DNA of 64,000 bases from Pseudotabrizicola sp. (lineage in GTDB: Bacteria > Pseudomonadota > Alphaproteobacteria > Rhodobacterales > Rhodobacteraceae): the NCBI RefSeq assembly GCF_030684215.1, contig NZ_JAUXOV010000074.1, forward strand, positions 1 through 64,000, read 5' to 3'. A program made the position numbers and the translations under genes. The notes beneath the pieces were generated by a model. The model made no database searches. It had not been told where the DNA came from and worked only from the letters and a program-made list of their open reading frames with translations. Each line of letters begins with the position of its first letter. Position 1 is the first letter of the stretch. This document shows positions 53,075-61,459 of this stretch, piece by piece.

Positions 53075-53671
53075 ATGACCATGGGCAATCTCATCCAAAA
53101 ACTGAAAACCTCGCTGCGTCGCTTTTCGCGAAATGAGGACGGTCTTGCATCGGCCGAAATGATCATGATGCTGCCGTTCTATATGTTTTGCATTCTGGGC
53201 ACCTTTACCTTTTGGGATGCCTATGACGTGGTCAACCGGTCGCAAAAGGCAGCCTACTCGGTGTCTGACCTTGTGACCCGCAAGCAAGACACGGTGACCG
53301 AGGCCTATGTGGAAGGCATGTTCAACACCATGCAATACATGATGGGGCCGACCCTGCCGGTCAGAACCCGCATCACCAGCGTGTTCTACAGCCAGACCCG
53401 CAACCGGTATGAAGTGTTGTGGTCCCGCTCCAGCGTGCCGACTGTGCCTCCCCTGACCACTGATACGATACCGTCCATCCAAAGCCATTTGCCACAGATG
53501 TATGATGGCGATGCCTTGATCGTGGTTGAAGCGAACGTCGATTTTGTTCCGATATTCGGTGCCGAGATCATCGCCATGACAAGGGTTGACGCTGGCACAA
53601 TGCGTCATGTCATCGTGACCCGCCCGCGTTTCCTGCCCAAGATTTGCATGCAGGGTGTGGCCTGCGGCTAA
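53075..53671 (+). CDS. TadE-like pilus protein
   Basis: A 198-residue protein with FSRNEDGLASAEMIMMLPFYMFCILGTFTFWDA as TadE-type segment and a hydrophilic periplasmic domain (RITSVFYSQTRNRYEVLWSRSS). gaggattttggaaaa precedes the ATG. It resembles the upstream gene, probably by duplication. Gene function within the Tad system is inferred from the family. Confidence 0.82.
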   Translation: MTMGNLIQKLKTSLRRFSRNEDGLASAEMIMMLPFYMFCILGTFTFWDAYDVVNRSQKAAYSVSDLVTRKQDTVTEAYVEGMFNTMQYMMGPTLPVRTRITSVFYSQTRNRYEVLWSRSSVPTVPPLTTDTIPSIQSHLPQMYDGDALIVVEANVDFVPIFGAEIIAMTRVDAGTMRHVIVTRPRFLPKICMQGVACG

Positions 53672-53693
53672 CGCAGGCCACATCAGTGCCGCA

Positions 53694-54185
53694 TCAGGTC
53701 CGCGTCTTGATCAGTTGGTCCAGCACTTCGGCCATATAGCGCGCCTCGTGGCGGTGGGTCACGCCGCCCACGCCCACAGAGCGCCCCAGCCGCCACCATA
53801 AACCCGGCGCCCAGCCGCGCGGCCCCGCTTGCGACAGGGCCAGCGTAAAGCCCCCCGCCGGTTTGAACGCAAACACGCCCCGATTGACCGCACGGATCTG
53901 GTCAACCCGCGCCAGAACCGCGCCGTCATGGTCGCGCAAGATATCGCGGGTCAGCACCAACCCCTGCCCGGTCACTTGCCACATCCGCACCGCCAGCCAC
54001 AAACAGGCCGCCCCAAAACCCAACAGAAACACGGTCCAGCCAAAGGCTGCCGGCGGATAGGCCAGTGCCAGCCAGATCAACACGGCGCCCAGCACCGCCA
54101 AAATCACCACGCCGACCACGCGCCTTGGCGGCGATGGCCGCAATTCGGCAAGAATGGTCTGGGTCTCTGGCTGCGGGTCTGTCAT
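53694..54185 (-). CDS. Two-segment membrane protein, hypothetical
   Basis: A 163-residue protein. Two membrane segments (about residues 24-43 and 47-68) are followed by a small domain, VTGQGLVLTRDILRDHDGAVLARVDQIRAVNRGVFAF, that looks like a bacterial PH-type fold. Otherwise I do not recognise it. It is convergent with the TadE-like gene. Confidence 0.7.
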   Translation of the reverse strand: MTDPQPETQTILAELRPSPPRRVVGVVILAVLGAVLIWLALAYPPAAFGWTVFLLGFGAACLWLAVRMWQVTGQGLVLTRDILRDHDGAVLARVDQIRAVNRGVFAFKPAGGFTLALSQAGPRGWAPGLWWRLGRSVGVGGVTHRHEARYMAEVLDQLIKTRT

Positions 54186-54357
54186 CGGCGGCTCCGGGGG
54201 TTGCAGGTGGAGTTGCAGCCATAGCCCAGCCGCCTGTGCAGGGATAGGGTATTGCGTGGTCCGGCGCCACAGCCAAGGGCGCCCCTTGCCCGACGGCCCA
54301 AACCTGCCTAGGGTCGGCGCTGCGCAGCCCCTTTGTGCTCTGATGGATCACCCGCCA

Positions 54358-54618
54358 ATGCCTTTTGCCCGCCACCTGTCCCGTTCGCTGCCTGCGGTCT
54401 GCGTGGTCTTTGCCTGCCTTGCACAGACCGGCTGTTCCCCCCTGCCCGATATCGCAGCCCAAAGTCAGACAATGCCCGGTCCACCGCCGGTTCTGGTTCC
54501 GCTTGACGGAATTCTGGCTCAGGCTGATGCCGTCGGCACTGGCGCTGCGGCGATTGGCCCGGTCAATGCGCGAGCCGAACGCCTTCGCGCCCGCGCTGAC
54601 AGATTACGCCGCCAATAG
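54358..54618 (+). CDS. Small lipoprotein, hypothetical
   Basis: An 86-residue protein with a signal peptide and lipobox, SLPAVCVVFACLAQTGC, then Pro-rich and Ala/Arg-rich sequence ending in a likely helix (NARAERLRARADRLRRQ). ATGs at 54343 and 54358 are both possible; no strong ribosome-binding site distinguishes them. It sits 72 bases upstream of hom. Function unknown. Confidence 0.6.
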   Translation: MPFARHLSRSLPAVCVVFACLAQTGCSPLPDIAAQSQTMPGPPPVLVPLDGILAQADAVGTGAAAIGPVNARAERLRARADRLRRQ

Positions 54619-54690
54619 GCGTTGCGCCGCGTTGCCTTGGCCGGGCAGGCAGGCTAAGACCTCTGCCAAAGTTCAGGACGGAGTCGCCCC

Positions 54691-55986
54691 ATGCCAGCCC
54701 CCTTGCGAATTGGTCTTGCCGGTCTGGGCACAGTCGGCATCGGCGTCGTCAAGATCGTGCAGCGCCACGCAGACCTGATCGCCGCCCGCGCAGGCCGCCC
54801 GGTGGTGATCACCGCAGTATCGGCGCGCGACCCGCAGAAAAACCGCGACGCCGATCTGTCCGATTACCCATGGGAAACCGACCCGGTGGCACTTGCACAG
54901 CGCGACGATGTCGACGTGTTTGTCGAGGTGATGGGCGGTCATGAAGGCCCCGCACGTCTTGCAACCGAAGCCGCCATCGCGGCGGGCAAGGATGTGGTCA
55001 CCGCCAACAAGGCGCTGCTGGCCCATTACGGCCATGAACTCGCTGTCGCCGCCGAAGCACAGGGCCGCGTGATCCGGTTTGAGGCCGCCGTCGCAGGCGG
55101 CATCCCGGTCATCAAGACCCTGACCGAAGGCTTGGCGGGCAACCAGATGCGCCGCGTCATGGGTGTGATGAATGGCACCTGCAACTATATCCTGACCCGG
55201 ATGCAGGCCGCTGGCTTGCCCTATGAGACTGTGTTCGAGGAAGCCCGCCAGCTTGGCTATCTGGAGGCAGACCCGAACCTTGACGTCGGTGGCATCGACG
55301 CGGGGCATAAACTCAGCCTGCTGGCCGCCATCGCCTTTGGCACCCGCGTCAGCTTTGACAAGGTAGAGCTTGAGGGCATCGGCAATGTCTCGATTGAAGA
55401 CATCAATCTGGCCGATGACATGGGCTATCACATCAAGCTTCTGGGTGTCGCGCAGATGACCGGGCGCGGGCTGGAACAACGCATGACGCCCTGTCTTGTC
55501 CCCGCCGACAGCCCGCTGGGCCAACTGCAGGGCGGCACCAACATGGTTGTGCTCGAAGGCGATAGTGTGGGCCAGATCGTGATGCGCGGTGCCGGTGCGG
55601 GCGAAGGCCCCACCGCCAGCGCCGTGATGGCCGATGTGATCGACATTGCGCGCGGCACCCGGCTGTCGACCTTTGGCCGCCCCGCCGCCTCGCTGATGGA
55701 ACCCGTTGCCGCAAGATCGGCAACGCCTGCGCCTTATTACCTGCGCATGACACTGCTGGACAAACCCGGCGCGCTGGCCAAGATCGCCACAGCACTGGGC
55801 GAGGCAGGTATCTCGATTGACCAGATGCGTCAGCTGAACCAGCCGAATGAAGCCGACAACAAGGCCACCGTGCTGATTGTCACGCACAAAGCCTCACCCG
55901 CCGATGTGGCCTATGCGCTGGCACAGTTCGACACCACTGGCGTTTTGATCGGCGCACCCGTGGCGATCCGCATAGAAGAAGTCTGA
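54691..55986 (+). CDS. hom: Homoserine dehydrogenase
   Basis: A 431-residue monofunctional enzyme that reduces aspartate semialdehyde to homoserine on the way to threonine and methionine. IGLAGLGTVGIGVVKIV is the NAD(P) fold, VTANKALLA the conserved Asn-Lys, and GTCNYILTRM and EADPNLDVGGIDAGHKLSLLA the catalytic region (Asp/Lys). A C-terminal ACT domain (ALAKIATALGEAGISIDQM) gives feedback control. Start ATG at 54691, with acggagt upstream. It is followed by glpX, as often in Rhodobacteraceae. Confidence 0.95.
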   Translation: MPAPLRIGLAGLGTVGIGVVKIVQRHADLIAARAGRPVVITAVSARDPQKNRDADLSDYPWETDPVALAQRDDVDVFVEVMGGHEGPARLATEAAIAAGKDVVTANKALLAHYGHELAVAAEAQGRVIRFEAAVAGGIPVIKTLTEGLAGNQMRRVMGVMNGTCNYILTRMQAAGLPYETVFEEARQLGYLEADPNLDVGGIDAGHKLSLLAAIAFGTRVSFDKVELEGIGNVSIEDINLADDMGYHIKLLGVAQMTGRGLEQRMTPCLVPADSPLGQLQGGTNMVVLEGDSVGQIVMRGAGAGEGPTASAVMADVIDIARGTRLSTFGRPAASLMEPVAARSATPAPYYLRMTLLDKPGALAKIATALGEAGISIDQMRQLNQPNEADNKATVLIVTHKASPADVAYALAQFDTTGVLIGAPVAIRIEEV

Positions 55987-56209
55987 CACAGCGGTGCCGC
56001 AGGGCCACAAAAACCGGCGCGTTGGCGGCCAAGATACCACGCACGGTTCCATGACCTTGATTTGCATTGCAATTTAATCACCGCGCAGCCTTTGCCTGCG
56101 CGCCCCTGCCGCCGCCCAGTTTTCCACCCCGGTTAGCGCCATCACGCTTGCCCCTAGGGGACAGGGCAGGATAAACGGGCGGGAACGCATTTCCCATAAA
56201 GGACAGATC
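55987..56209. other. Intergenic region hom-glpX
   Basis: About 220 bases without a gene. An interrupted palindrome, ttgcattgcaa (56062-56072), lies about 140 bases upstream of glpX and might be a regulator site; a role is not shown. Confidence 0.3.
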
Positions 56210-57190
56210 ATGGACGTTGCCCCCCTTCAAGTCGCCGAGTTTCAGGACCGACTGCTGTCCCTTGGCCTTGCCCGCGTCTCTGAGGCCGCCGCTTTGGCCA
56301 GTGCCGGCCTGATCGGTCGTGGCGATGAAAAGGCTGCGGATCAGGCGGCGGTGAATGCCATGCGCGATCAGCTGAACCTGCTGGACATCAAAGGGGTGGT
56401 GGTGATCGGTGAAGGCGAACGCGACGAGGCCCCGATGCTCTACATCGGTGAAGAAGTCGGCACCGGCAATGGCCCGGCGGTAGACATCGCCCTCGACCCG
56501 CTGGAAGGCACCACGCTGACCGCCAAGGATATGCCCAACGCCCTGACGGTGATTGCCATGGCCCCGCGCGGCACCTTGTTGCACGCGCCGGATGTTTACA
56601 TGGAAAAACTCGCGATCGGCCCCGGCCACCGGCCCGGCACTGTTACCCTTGCCATGTCCCCGTCCGAGCGGGTCTCGGCGCTGGCCGCGGCCAAGGGCTG
56701 CTCGACCAATGACATCACTGTCTGCGTGCTGGAACGTCCCCGACATGAGGAAATGATCGCCGAAATCCGCTCCACTGGTGCTGCAATCCGGCTGATCACC
56801 GATGGCGACGTGGCGGGCGTCATGCATTGCGCGGAACCCGACCTGACCGGCATTGACATGTACATGGGATCGGGCGGCGCGCCCGAAGGTGTGCTGGCCG
56901 CCGCCGCGCTGAAATGCATGGGTGGACAGTTTTTCGGCAAGCTGCTGTTTCGCAACGACGATGAGCGCGCCCGCGCCCGCAAGGCAGGAATCAACAACTT
57001 TGACCGCGTCTATACCCGCGACGACCTCGTGCGCGGCGATGTGATCTTTGCCGCCACCGGCGTGACCGATGGCAGCCTGCTGGCTGGGATCAAGCGTGAA
57101 CCCTCGCACCTAACCACCGAAACCATTCTGATGCGCTCCAAAACCGGATCGGTCCGCCGCATGACCTATCGCAACCCGATCCGCACATGA
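56210..57190 (+). CDS. glpX: Class II fructose-1,6-bisphosphatase
   Basis: A 326-residue GlpX-type bisphosphatase of gluconeogenesis. Metal/phosphate motifs are visible: VVVIGEGERDEAPMLYIGEEVG, DIALDPLEGTTLTAKDMPNA, DGDVAGVMHC, GSGGAPEGVLAAAALKCMGG and VTDGSLLAGI. Start at 56210. It lies between hom and recJ, and a GC-rich hairpin 6 bases after the stop may end transcription. Confidence 0.95.
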   Translation: MDVAPLQVAEFQDRLLSLGLARVSEAAALASAGLIGRGDEKAADQAAVNAMRDQLNLLDIKGVVVIGEGERDEAPMLYIGEEVGTGNGPAVDIALDPLEGTTLTAKDMPNALTVIAMAPRGTLLHAPDVYMEKLAIGPGHRPGTVTLAMSPSERVSALAAAKGCSTNDITVCVLERPRHEEMIAEIRSTGAAIRLITDGDVAGVMHCAEPDLTGIDMYMGSGGAPEGVLAAAALKCMGGQFFGKLLFRNDDERARARKAGINNFDRVYTRDDLVRGDVIFAATGVTDGSLLAGIKREPSHLTTETILMRSKTGSVRRMTYRNPIRT

Positions 57191-57195
57191 CCCTT

Positions 57196-57220
57196 GGGGT
57201 GCAGGCAAACCCTGCGCCCC
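57196..57220 (+). terminator. GC-rich hairpin after glpX
   Basis: ggggtgcagg and cctgcgcccc (one G-T pair) can form a 10-bp stem with a 5-base loop, starting 6 bases after the glpX stop. No T-run follows. Confidence 0.5.
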
Positions 57221-57242
57221 GCCCTTTCGCGTGCGCGCCCTG

Positions 57243-57275
57243 CAATTGCTGCTTGCCAAATACTCCCGCCGGAGG
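57243..57275 (-). repeat. Dispersed intergenic repeat, family 1
   Basis: On the minus strand cctccggcgggagtattt then ggcaagcagcaattg, in the short gap between glpX and recJ. Both flanking genes are on the plus strand, so here the repeat does not follow a gene in its terminator orientation. Confidence 0.65.
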
Positions 57276-57344
57276 TGTCCCGCGCTGGCCCCTTGTGTTG
57301 CATTTGCAGTTGAAGCCCGCCCCGGCTTGGTGCAGACCAAACCC

Positions 57345-59090
57345 ATGACCCGCGCTTTTCTCAACGTTGATGCCTCCGTCCTTGGCCGCCGCTGGATCGG
57401 TCCCGAGAGCGAAGAGGAACGTCTGGCCGAAGCCATGGCGCAGCAGACCCGCCTGCCAATGGCGCTGTGCCATACCCTTGTGCGGCGCGGTGTCTCCCCG
57501 GCAGATGCTCCGGCCTTCCTGGCCCCTGCCCTGCGCGATCTGCTGCCCGACCCGCTGACCCTACGCGATATGGCCGCCGCAACGAGCCGATTTCTGGCCG
57601 CGGTCAACCGACGTGAACGCATTGCCATCTTCGCCGATTATGACGTCGACGGCGGGGCCTCTGCTGCGCTTTTGATCATCTGGCTGCGCGCCATGGGGCG
57701 CGAGGCTACGCTCTATATTCCTGACCGTATTGACGAAGGTTACGGCCCGAACGTGCCCGCAATGCAGGCGTTGGGCGCGGCGCATGATCTGATCCTGTGC
57801 GTGGATTGTGGCACGCTTTCGCATGACCCGATTGCGGCGGCCGGTTGCGATGTGGTGGTGCTGGACCATCACCTTGGCAGCGATACCCTGCCCGCCGCAC
57901 TGGCCGTGGTGAACCCGAACCGACAGGACGAGACCGGTGATCTGGCGCATCTGTGCGCGGCCTCAGTGGTGTTTTTGATGCTGGTCGAGGCCAACCGCCG
58001 CCTGCGTGCAGATGACGTGCAGGGCCCGGATCTGATGGCGATGCTGGATCTGGTGGCACTGGCCACTGTGGCAGATGTGGCCCCGCTGATCGGGGTGAAC
58101 CGCGCCCTTGTGCGCCAGGGCCTGAAGGTGATGGCCCGGCGCGAACGCGCTGGTCTGGTGGCGCTTGCCGATGTGGCGCGCATGGATCAGGCTCCCACCC
58201 CCTATGCGCTTGGCTTTGTGCTGGGGCCGCGCGTCAACGCGGGCGGGCGCATCGGTCAAGCCGACCTTGGCGCGCGCCTCCTGGCCTCTGACGATCCGCG
58301 CGCCTCGGCCGCGATGGCCGCGCGGCTGGATCAGTTGAACACAGAGCGCCGCGAAATCACCGAGCGCGTCCGCGAAGAAGCCATGGCACAGGCCGAAGCG
58401 CGCGGCGCGGATGCCCCTTTGGTCTGGGCCGCGTCCGAAGGCTGGCACCCCGGAGTGGTCGGCATCGTTGCCGCCCGGCTGAAAGAGGCGTTCAACCGTC
58501 CCGCCATCGTCATCGGGCTGGAGGGCGGCGAGGGCAAAGGCTCGGGCCGCTCGGTTGCAGGTGTTGATCTGGGGGCCGCTGTCCACCGCGTCGCCGGTGA
58601 GGGCCTGCTGCTGCGGGGCGGCGGGCACAAGATGGCGGCGGGCCTGACCGTTGATCGCACCCGGCTCGAGGAAGCGATGGCGCGTCTGTCCGATCTTTTG
58701 GGCCGGCAGGGCGCAGGCATGGACGGCCCGCGCGACCTGCGCATCGACAGCCTGCTGATGCCCTCGGCCTGCACACCGGGCTTTGTTGAACAGATTGACT
58801 CCGCCGGTCCCTTTGGTCAGGGTGCCCCCGCCCCACGATTTGCCTTTGCCGATGTCGCCGTGGTGCCGCGCCGGATTGGTGACAAGCACCTCAAACTGAC
58901 CGTGTCCGACGGCACCGGCGCGCAGTTCGAGGCGATGGCCTTTGGCGCCTATGAAACCCCGATTGGCCCTGCCATGGATGGCGCTGGCCACCGCCGCTTC
59001 CATCTGGCGGGACGGCTGGAACTGAACCACTGGGGCGGCCGGACCAAAGTGCAACTCCGCCTCGAAGACGCTGCCCCCGCATCTGGCTAG
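57345..59090 (+). CDS. recJ: Single-stranded-DNA-specific exonuclease RecJ
   Basis: A 581-residue DHH-family exonuclease acting 5'-3' in recombinational and mismatch repair. Motif I IFADYDVDGGASAALL, DCGTLSHDPI, the DHH motif VVLDHHLGSD and the C-terminal DHHA1 motif GGGHKMAAGLTV are all present; an OB-fold domain follows. The ATG at 57345 gives the usual N-terminal region (FLNVDASVLGRRW); a weak ribosome-binding site leaves some doubt. Confidence 0.93.
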   Translation: MTRAFLNVDASVLGRRWIGPESEEERLAEAMAQQTRLPMALCHTLVRRGVSPADAPAFLAPALRDLLPDPLTLRDMAAATSRFLAAVNRRERIAIFADYDVDGGASAALLIIWLRAMGREATLYIPDRIDEGYGPNVPAMQALGAAHDLILCVDCGTLSHDPIAAAGCDVVVLDHHLGSDTLPAALAVVNPNRQDETGDLAHLCAASVVFLMLVEANRRLRADDVQGPDLMAMLDLVALATVADVAPLIGVNRALVRQGLKVMARRERAGLVALADVARMDQAPTPYALGFVLGPRVNAGGRIGQADLGARLLASDDPRASAAMAARLDQLNTERREITERVREEAMAQAEARGADAPLVWAASEGWHPGVVGIVAARLKEAFNRPAIVIGLEGGEGKGSGRSVAGVDLGAAVHRVAGEGLLLRGGGHKMAAGLTVDRTRLEEAMARLSDLLGRQGAGMDGPRDLRIDSLLMPSACTPGFVEQIDSAGPFGQGAPAPRFAFADVAVVPRRIGDKHLKLTVSDGTGAQFEAMAFGAYETPIGPAMDGAGHRRFHLAGRLELNHWGGRTKVQLRLEDAAPASG

Positions 59091-59154
59091 GGCCTCGCGT
59101 TTTTCCTCTTGCGAGTCAGTAGCAAGGCCTCTACACACCCCCCACCGACAGCGT

Positions 59155-59229
59155 GGCCCGTTCGTCTATCGGTTAGGACACCAGGTTTTCAACCTGGGAA
59201 GAGGGGTTCGACTCCCCTACGGGCTGCCA
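59155..59229 (+). tRNA. tRNA-Glu (anticodon TTC)
   Basis: ggcccgttcgtctatcgg starts the gene; the anticodon stem-loop ccagg-ttttcaa-cctgg gives TTC; the T-arm is aggggttcgactcccct; the end acgggct pairs with ggcccgt (one G-U), followed by g and an encoded CCA. Confidence 0.95.
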
Positions 59230-59323
59230 CTTTTTCCCATACCAGTCTTGCAAGCCTTCCCAGCGGTGGTAGCTGGTCCCTGCGGCCTGCATGCGCTATG
59301 CTGCGGCGCAGCAAGGGGGCGAT

Positions 59324-60679
59324 ATGGCGGTTATTCTGATCCTGATGGCTCTGACGCTTCTGATCGTGGGGGCGTGGCGTGGCATGTCGGTGCTGGTGTT
59401 GGCACCACTTTTGGCAATGCTGGCTGCAGCCCTGTCGGGAACGCCCGTTCTGGCAGGCTATACCCAGATTTTCATGCAGGCTGCCGGGGGCTTTGTTGTC
59501 GCCTTCTTCCCGCTCTTTCTGCTGGGGGCGGTGTTCGGCAAGGTGATGGAGGCGTCGGGTGCCGCCGCGCGTCTTGCCACAGCGATTGCCACCGCGCTTG
59601 GCCCCCGCAACGCCATTCTGTCTGTGGTGGCCGCATGTGCAGTGCTGACCTATGGCGGCGTATCATTGTTTGTGGTGGCGTTTGCGGTCTGGCCCTTGGC
59701 GCGGGCCTTGTTTGCAAAGACGGAGCTGCCTGCACGGCTGATCCCGGCGACAATTGCCTTGGGGGCTTTTACCTTTACGATGACAGCCCTGCCCGGCACG
59801 CCGTCGATTCAGAACGCAATCCCTATGGCGACCTTTGGCACCACAGCCTTTGCAGCCCCCGGTCTGGGGCTTGTTGCGGGGGCTGTTATGCTGGTGCTGG
59901 GGATTGCGTGGCTTCAGGCGCGGGTGCGGCGCATGTCAGACAACGCGCCCCCGCTTGCGGTCGATCCGATGCGCGACGATCCCTTGCCGCTTTGGGTCGC
60001 ACTGGTGCCGATCTTGTCGGTAGGAGGTGTCACGCTGACCATGGGCAGTCTGATCCTGCCTGCAATTGACACAACCTATCTGGCGGACCCCCTTTATGGC
60101 GAAAGTGAGCTGTCACGCGTTAAGGGGCTGTGGTCGGTGATCACAGCGCTGGCGGTCGCTTTGGCGCTTGCGCTGCTTCTGAACCGGCCCCCAGAGGTGA
60201 TGAAAACGGTAAACGCAGGGGCAGAACAGGCGCTGCTGCCGCTCTTTAACACCGCAAGCCTTGTGGGCTTTGGCGCGGTCATCGCCTCGCTTCCGGGGTT
60301 CGAGATGTTGCGCATGGGTCTCGAAGGGCTTTCAGGCGGTGACGTGCTGGTTTCGGCGGCGCTGTCTTCAGGCGCTTTGGCGGGCATCACCGGGTCAGCC
60401 TCGGGCGGGATGTCGATTGCGCTTGACGTGCTGGGCCCATCCTTGATGGTGCAGGCCGCCACACAGGGTGTTGATCCGGCAGTTTTGCACCGGGTGGTGG
60501 CAGTCGCGACGGGCGGTCTGGACACCTTGCCCCACAATGGCGCAGTGATCACGCTGCTTGGCATCTGCGGCATGACCCATCGGCAAGCCTATGGCGACAT
60601 CTTTGTGGTCGCTGTGCTGATCCCCACACTGGCCTGCGCGGTGATCATCGGGTTGGCGCTGGCCTTTGGCGCTTTCTGA
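59324..60679 (+). CDS. GntP-family permease
   Basis: A 451-residue membrane protein with about 12 segments. GGFVVAFFPLFLLGAVFGKVMEASGAA, TALPGTPSIQNAIPM and ITGSASGGMSIALD are typical of the GntP group (gluconate:H+ symporters and related). The ATG at 59324 follows aagggggcgat. The substrate is not certain; gluconate or other hydroxy/keto acids are likely. It is the only sugar-acid transporter gene nearby and has no linked enzymes. Confidence 0.83.
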   Translation: MAVILILMALTLLIVGAWRGMSVLVLAPLLAMLAAALSGTPVLAGYTQIFMQAAGGFVVAFFPLFLLGAVFGKVMEASGAAARLATAIATALGPRNAILSVVAACAVLTYGGVSLFVVAFAVWPLARALFAKTELPARLIPATIALGAFTFTMTALPGTPSIQNAIPMATFGTTAFAAPGLGLVAGAVMLVLGIAWLQARVRRMSDNAPPLAVDPMRDDPLPLWVALVPILSVGGVTLTMGSLILPAIDTTYLADPLYGESELSRVKGLWSVITALAVALALALLLNRPPEVMKTVNAGAEQALLPLFNTASLVGFGAVIASLPGFEMLRMGLEGLSGGDVLVSAALSSGALAGITGSASGGMSIALDVLGPSLMVQAATQGVDPAVLHRVVAVATGGLDTLPHNGAVITLLGICGMTHRQAYGDIFVVAVLIPTLACAVIIGLALAFGAF

Positions 60680-60688
60680 GCAAGGGGT

Positions 60689-61459
60689 CTACTCCACCAT
60701 CTCGGTCGCCAGAGCGAACCCGGTCAGTTCTTCCTCGACCAGAATGTAGATGTTGGCGGGCGGGGTTTGCATGGCTTTGGCCGACAGGCGCAGGTCAATC
60801 CCCATGCTGTCCAGATAGTCCAGCACCTCGCCCTGCCCATGCTGGATGCTTTCCACCGCAAGAAACGCGGGCAGCAGGGTATTTTCGCCAAAATAGTGCT
60901 GATGCACGCCCACCAGCGCGGTGCGGCTGACCCGGCGATCAGTGCCAGCGGCAAGGATATAGGGACAGGAGGAAAAGCAGGCAGCCCCGGCTTGCATGAC
61001 CGTGGGCCAGCCGCCCGCACGGATCATGCGTCCGATCTCCAGCGCGTCGGTCACGGATCCGCCGGGACTGTGCAGGGCAATCTGTTCGGGTGCTGATCGG
61101 CGCTGGTCCAGATACTGGGCCAGACGCGCGCTGTCACCGGGCTCAATCGCGCCTTCCAGCAAAACGGTTTTAAGGCCGCTCACCTGTGTCTCGGTGAATT
61201 GCAGCCGTTGCGGCACCTCGTCGCTGCGCGGAAAGCCCGGACCGGCGGGCTGGTCGCGGGGCAGATCACGCGGGGCATAGCGGCGGGTTTGGTCGCCGGG
61301 TCGCACAGGCACCGCAGCAGGCGGGGTCGAGTTTGCGCGCCACAGATCCGGGGCGATCCGGCGAAAATCGCCAAACACGATCAACCCCGCCAAAGCGATC
61401 TGGGCGGCCAGCATGGCCTGCAATATCCGACCCGACCGGGGCACGCGCCAGCCGGGCAT
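60689..61459 (-). CDS. ClpP-fold periplasmic protein, hypothetical
   Basis: A 256-residue protein with an N-terminal membrane anchor or signal (ILQAMLAAQIALAGLIVF) and a crotonase/ClpP-like domain: EQIALHSPGGSVTDALEIGRM (oxyanion loop), AGAACFSSCPYILAAG (serine of the nucleophile elbow) and VGVHQHYFG. Ser and His placement fits a ClpP-type peptidase, and the topology is COG3904-like. It begins directly after the stop of the neighbouring gene (TGA-ATG), so the two are co-translated. Confidence 0.75.
   Translation of the reverse strand: MPGWRVPRSGRILQAMLAAQIALAGLIVFGDFRRIAPDLWRANSTPPAAVPVRPGDQTRRYAPRDLPRDQPAGPGFPRSDEVPQRLQFTETQVSGLKTVLLEGAIEPGDSARLAQYLDQRRSAPEQIALHSPGGSVTDALEIGRMIRAGGWPTVMQAGAACFSSCPYILAAGTDRRVSRTALVGVHQHYFGENTLLPAFLAVESIQHGQGEVLDYLDSMGIDLRLSAKAMQTPPANIYILVEEELTGFALATEMVE

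Noticed and set aside
57963-59138. Long open frame on the minus strand inside recJ
   Set aside because: Antisense to a gene with complete RecJ motifs; no own motif.
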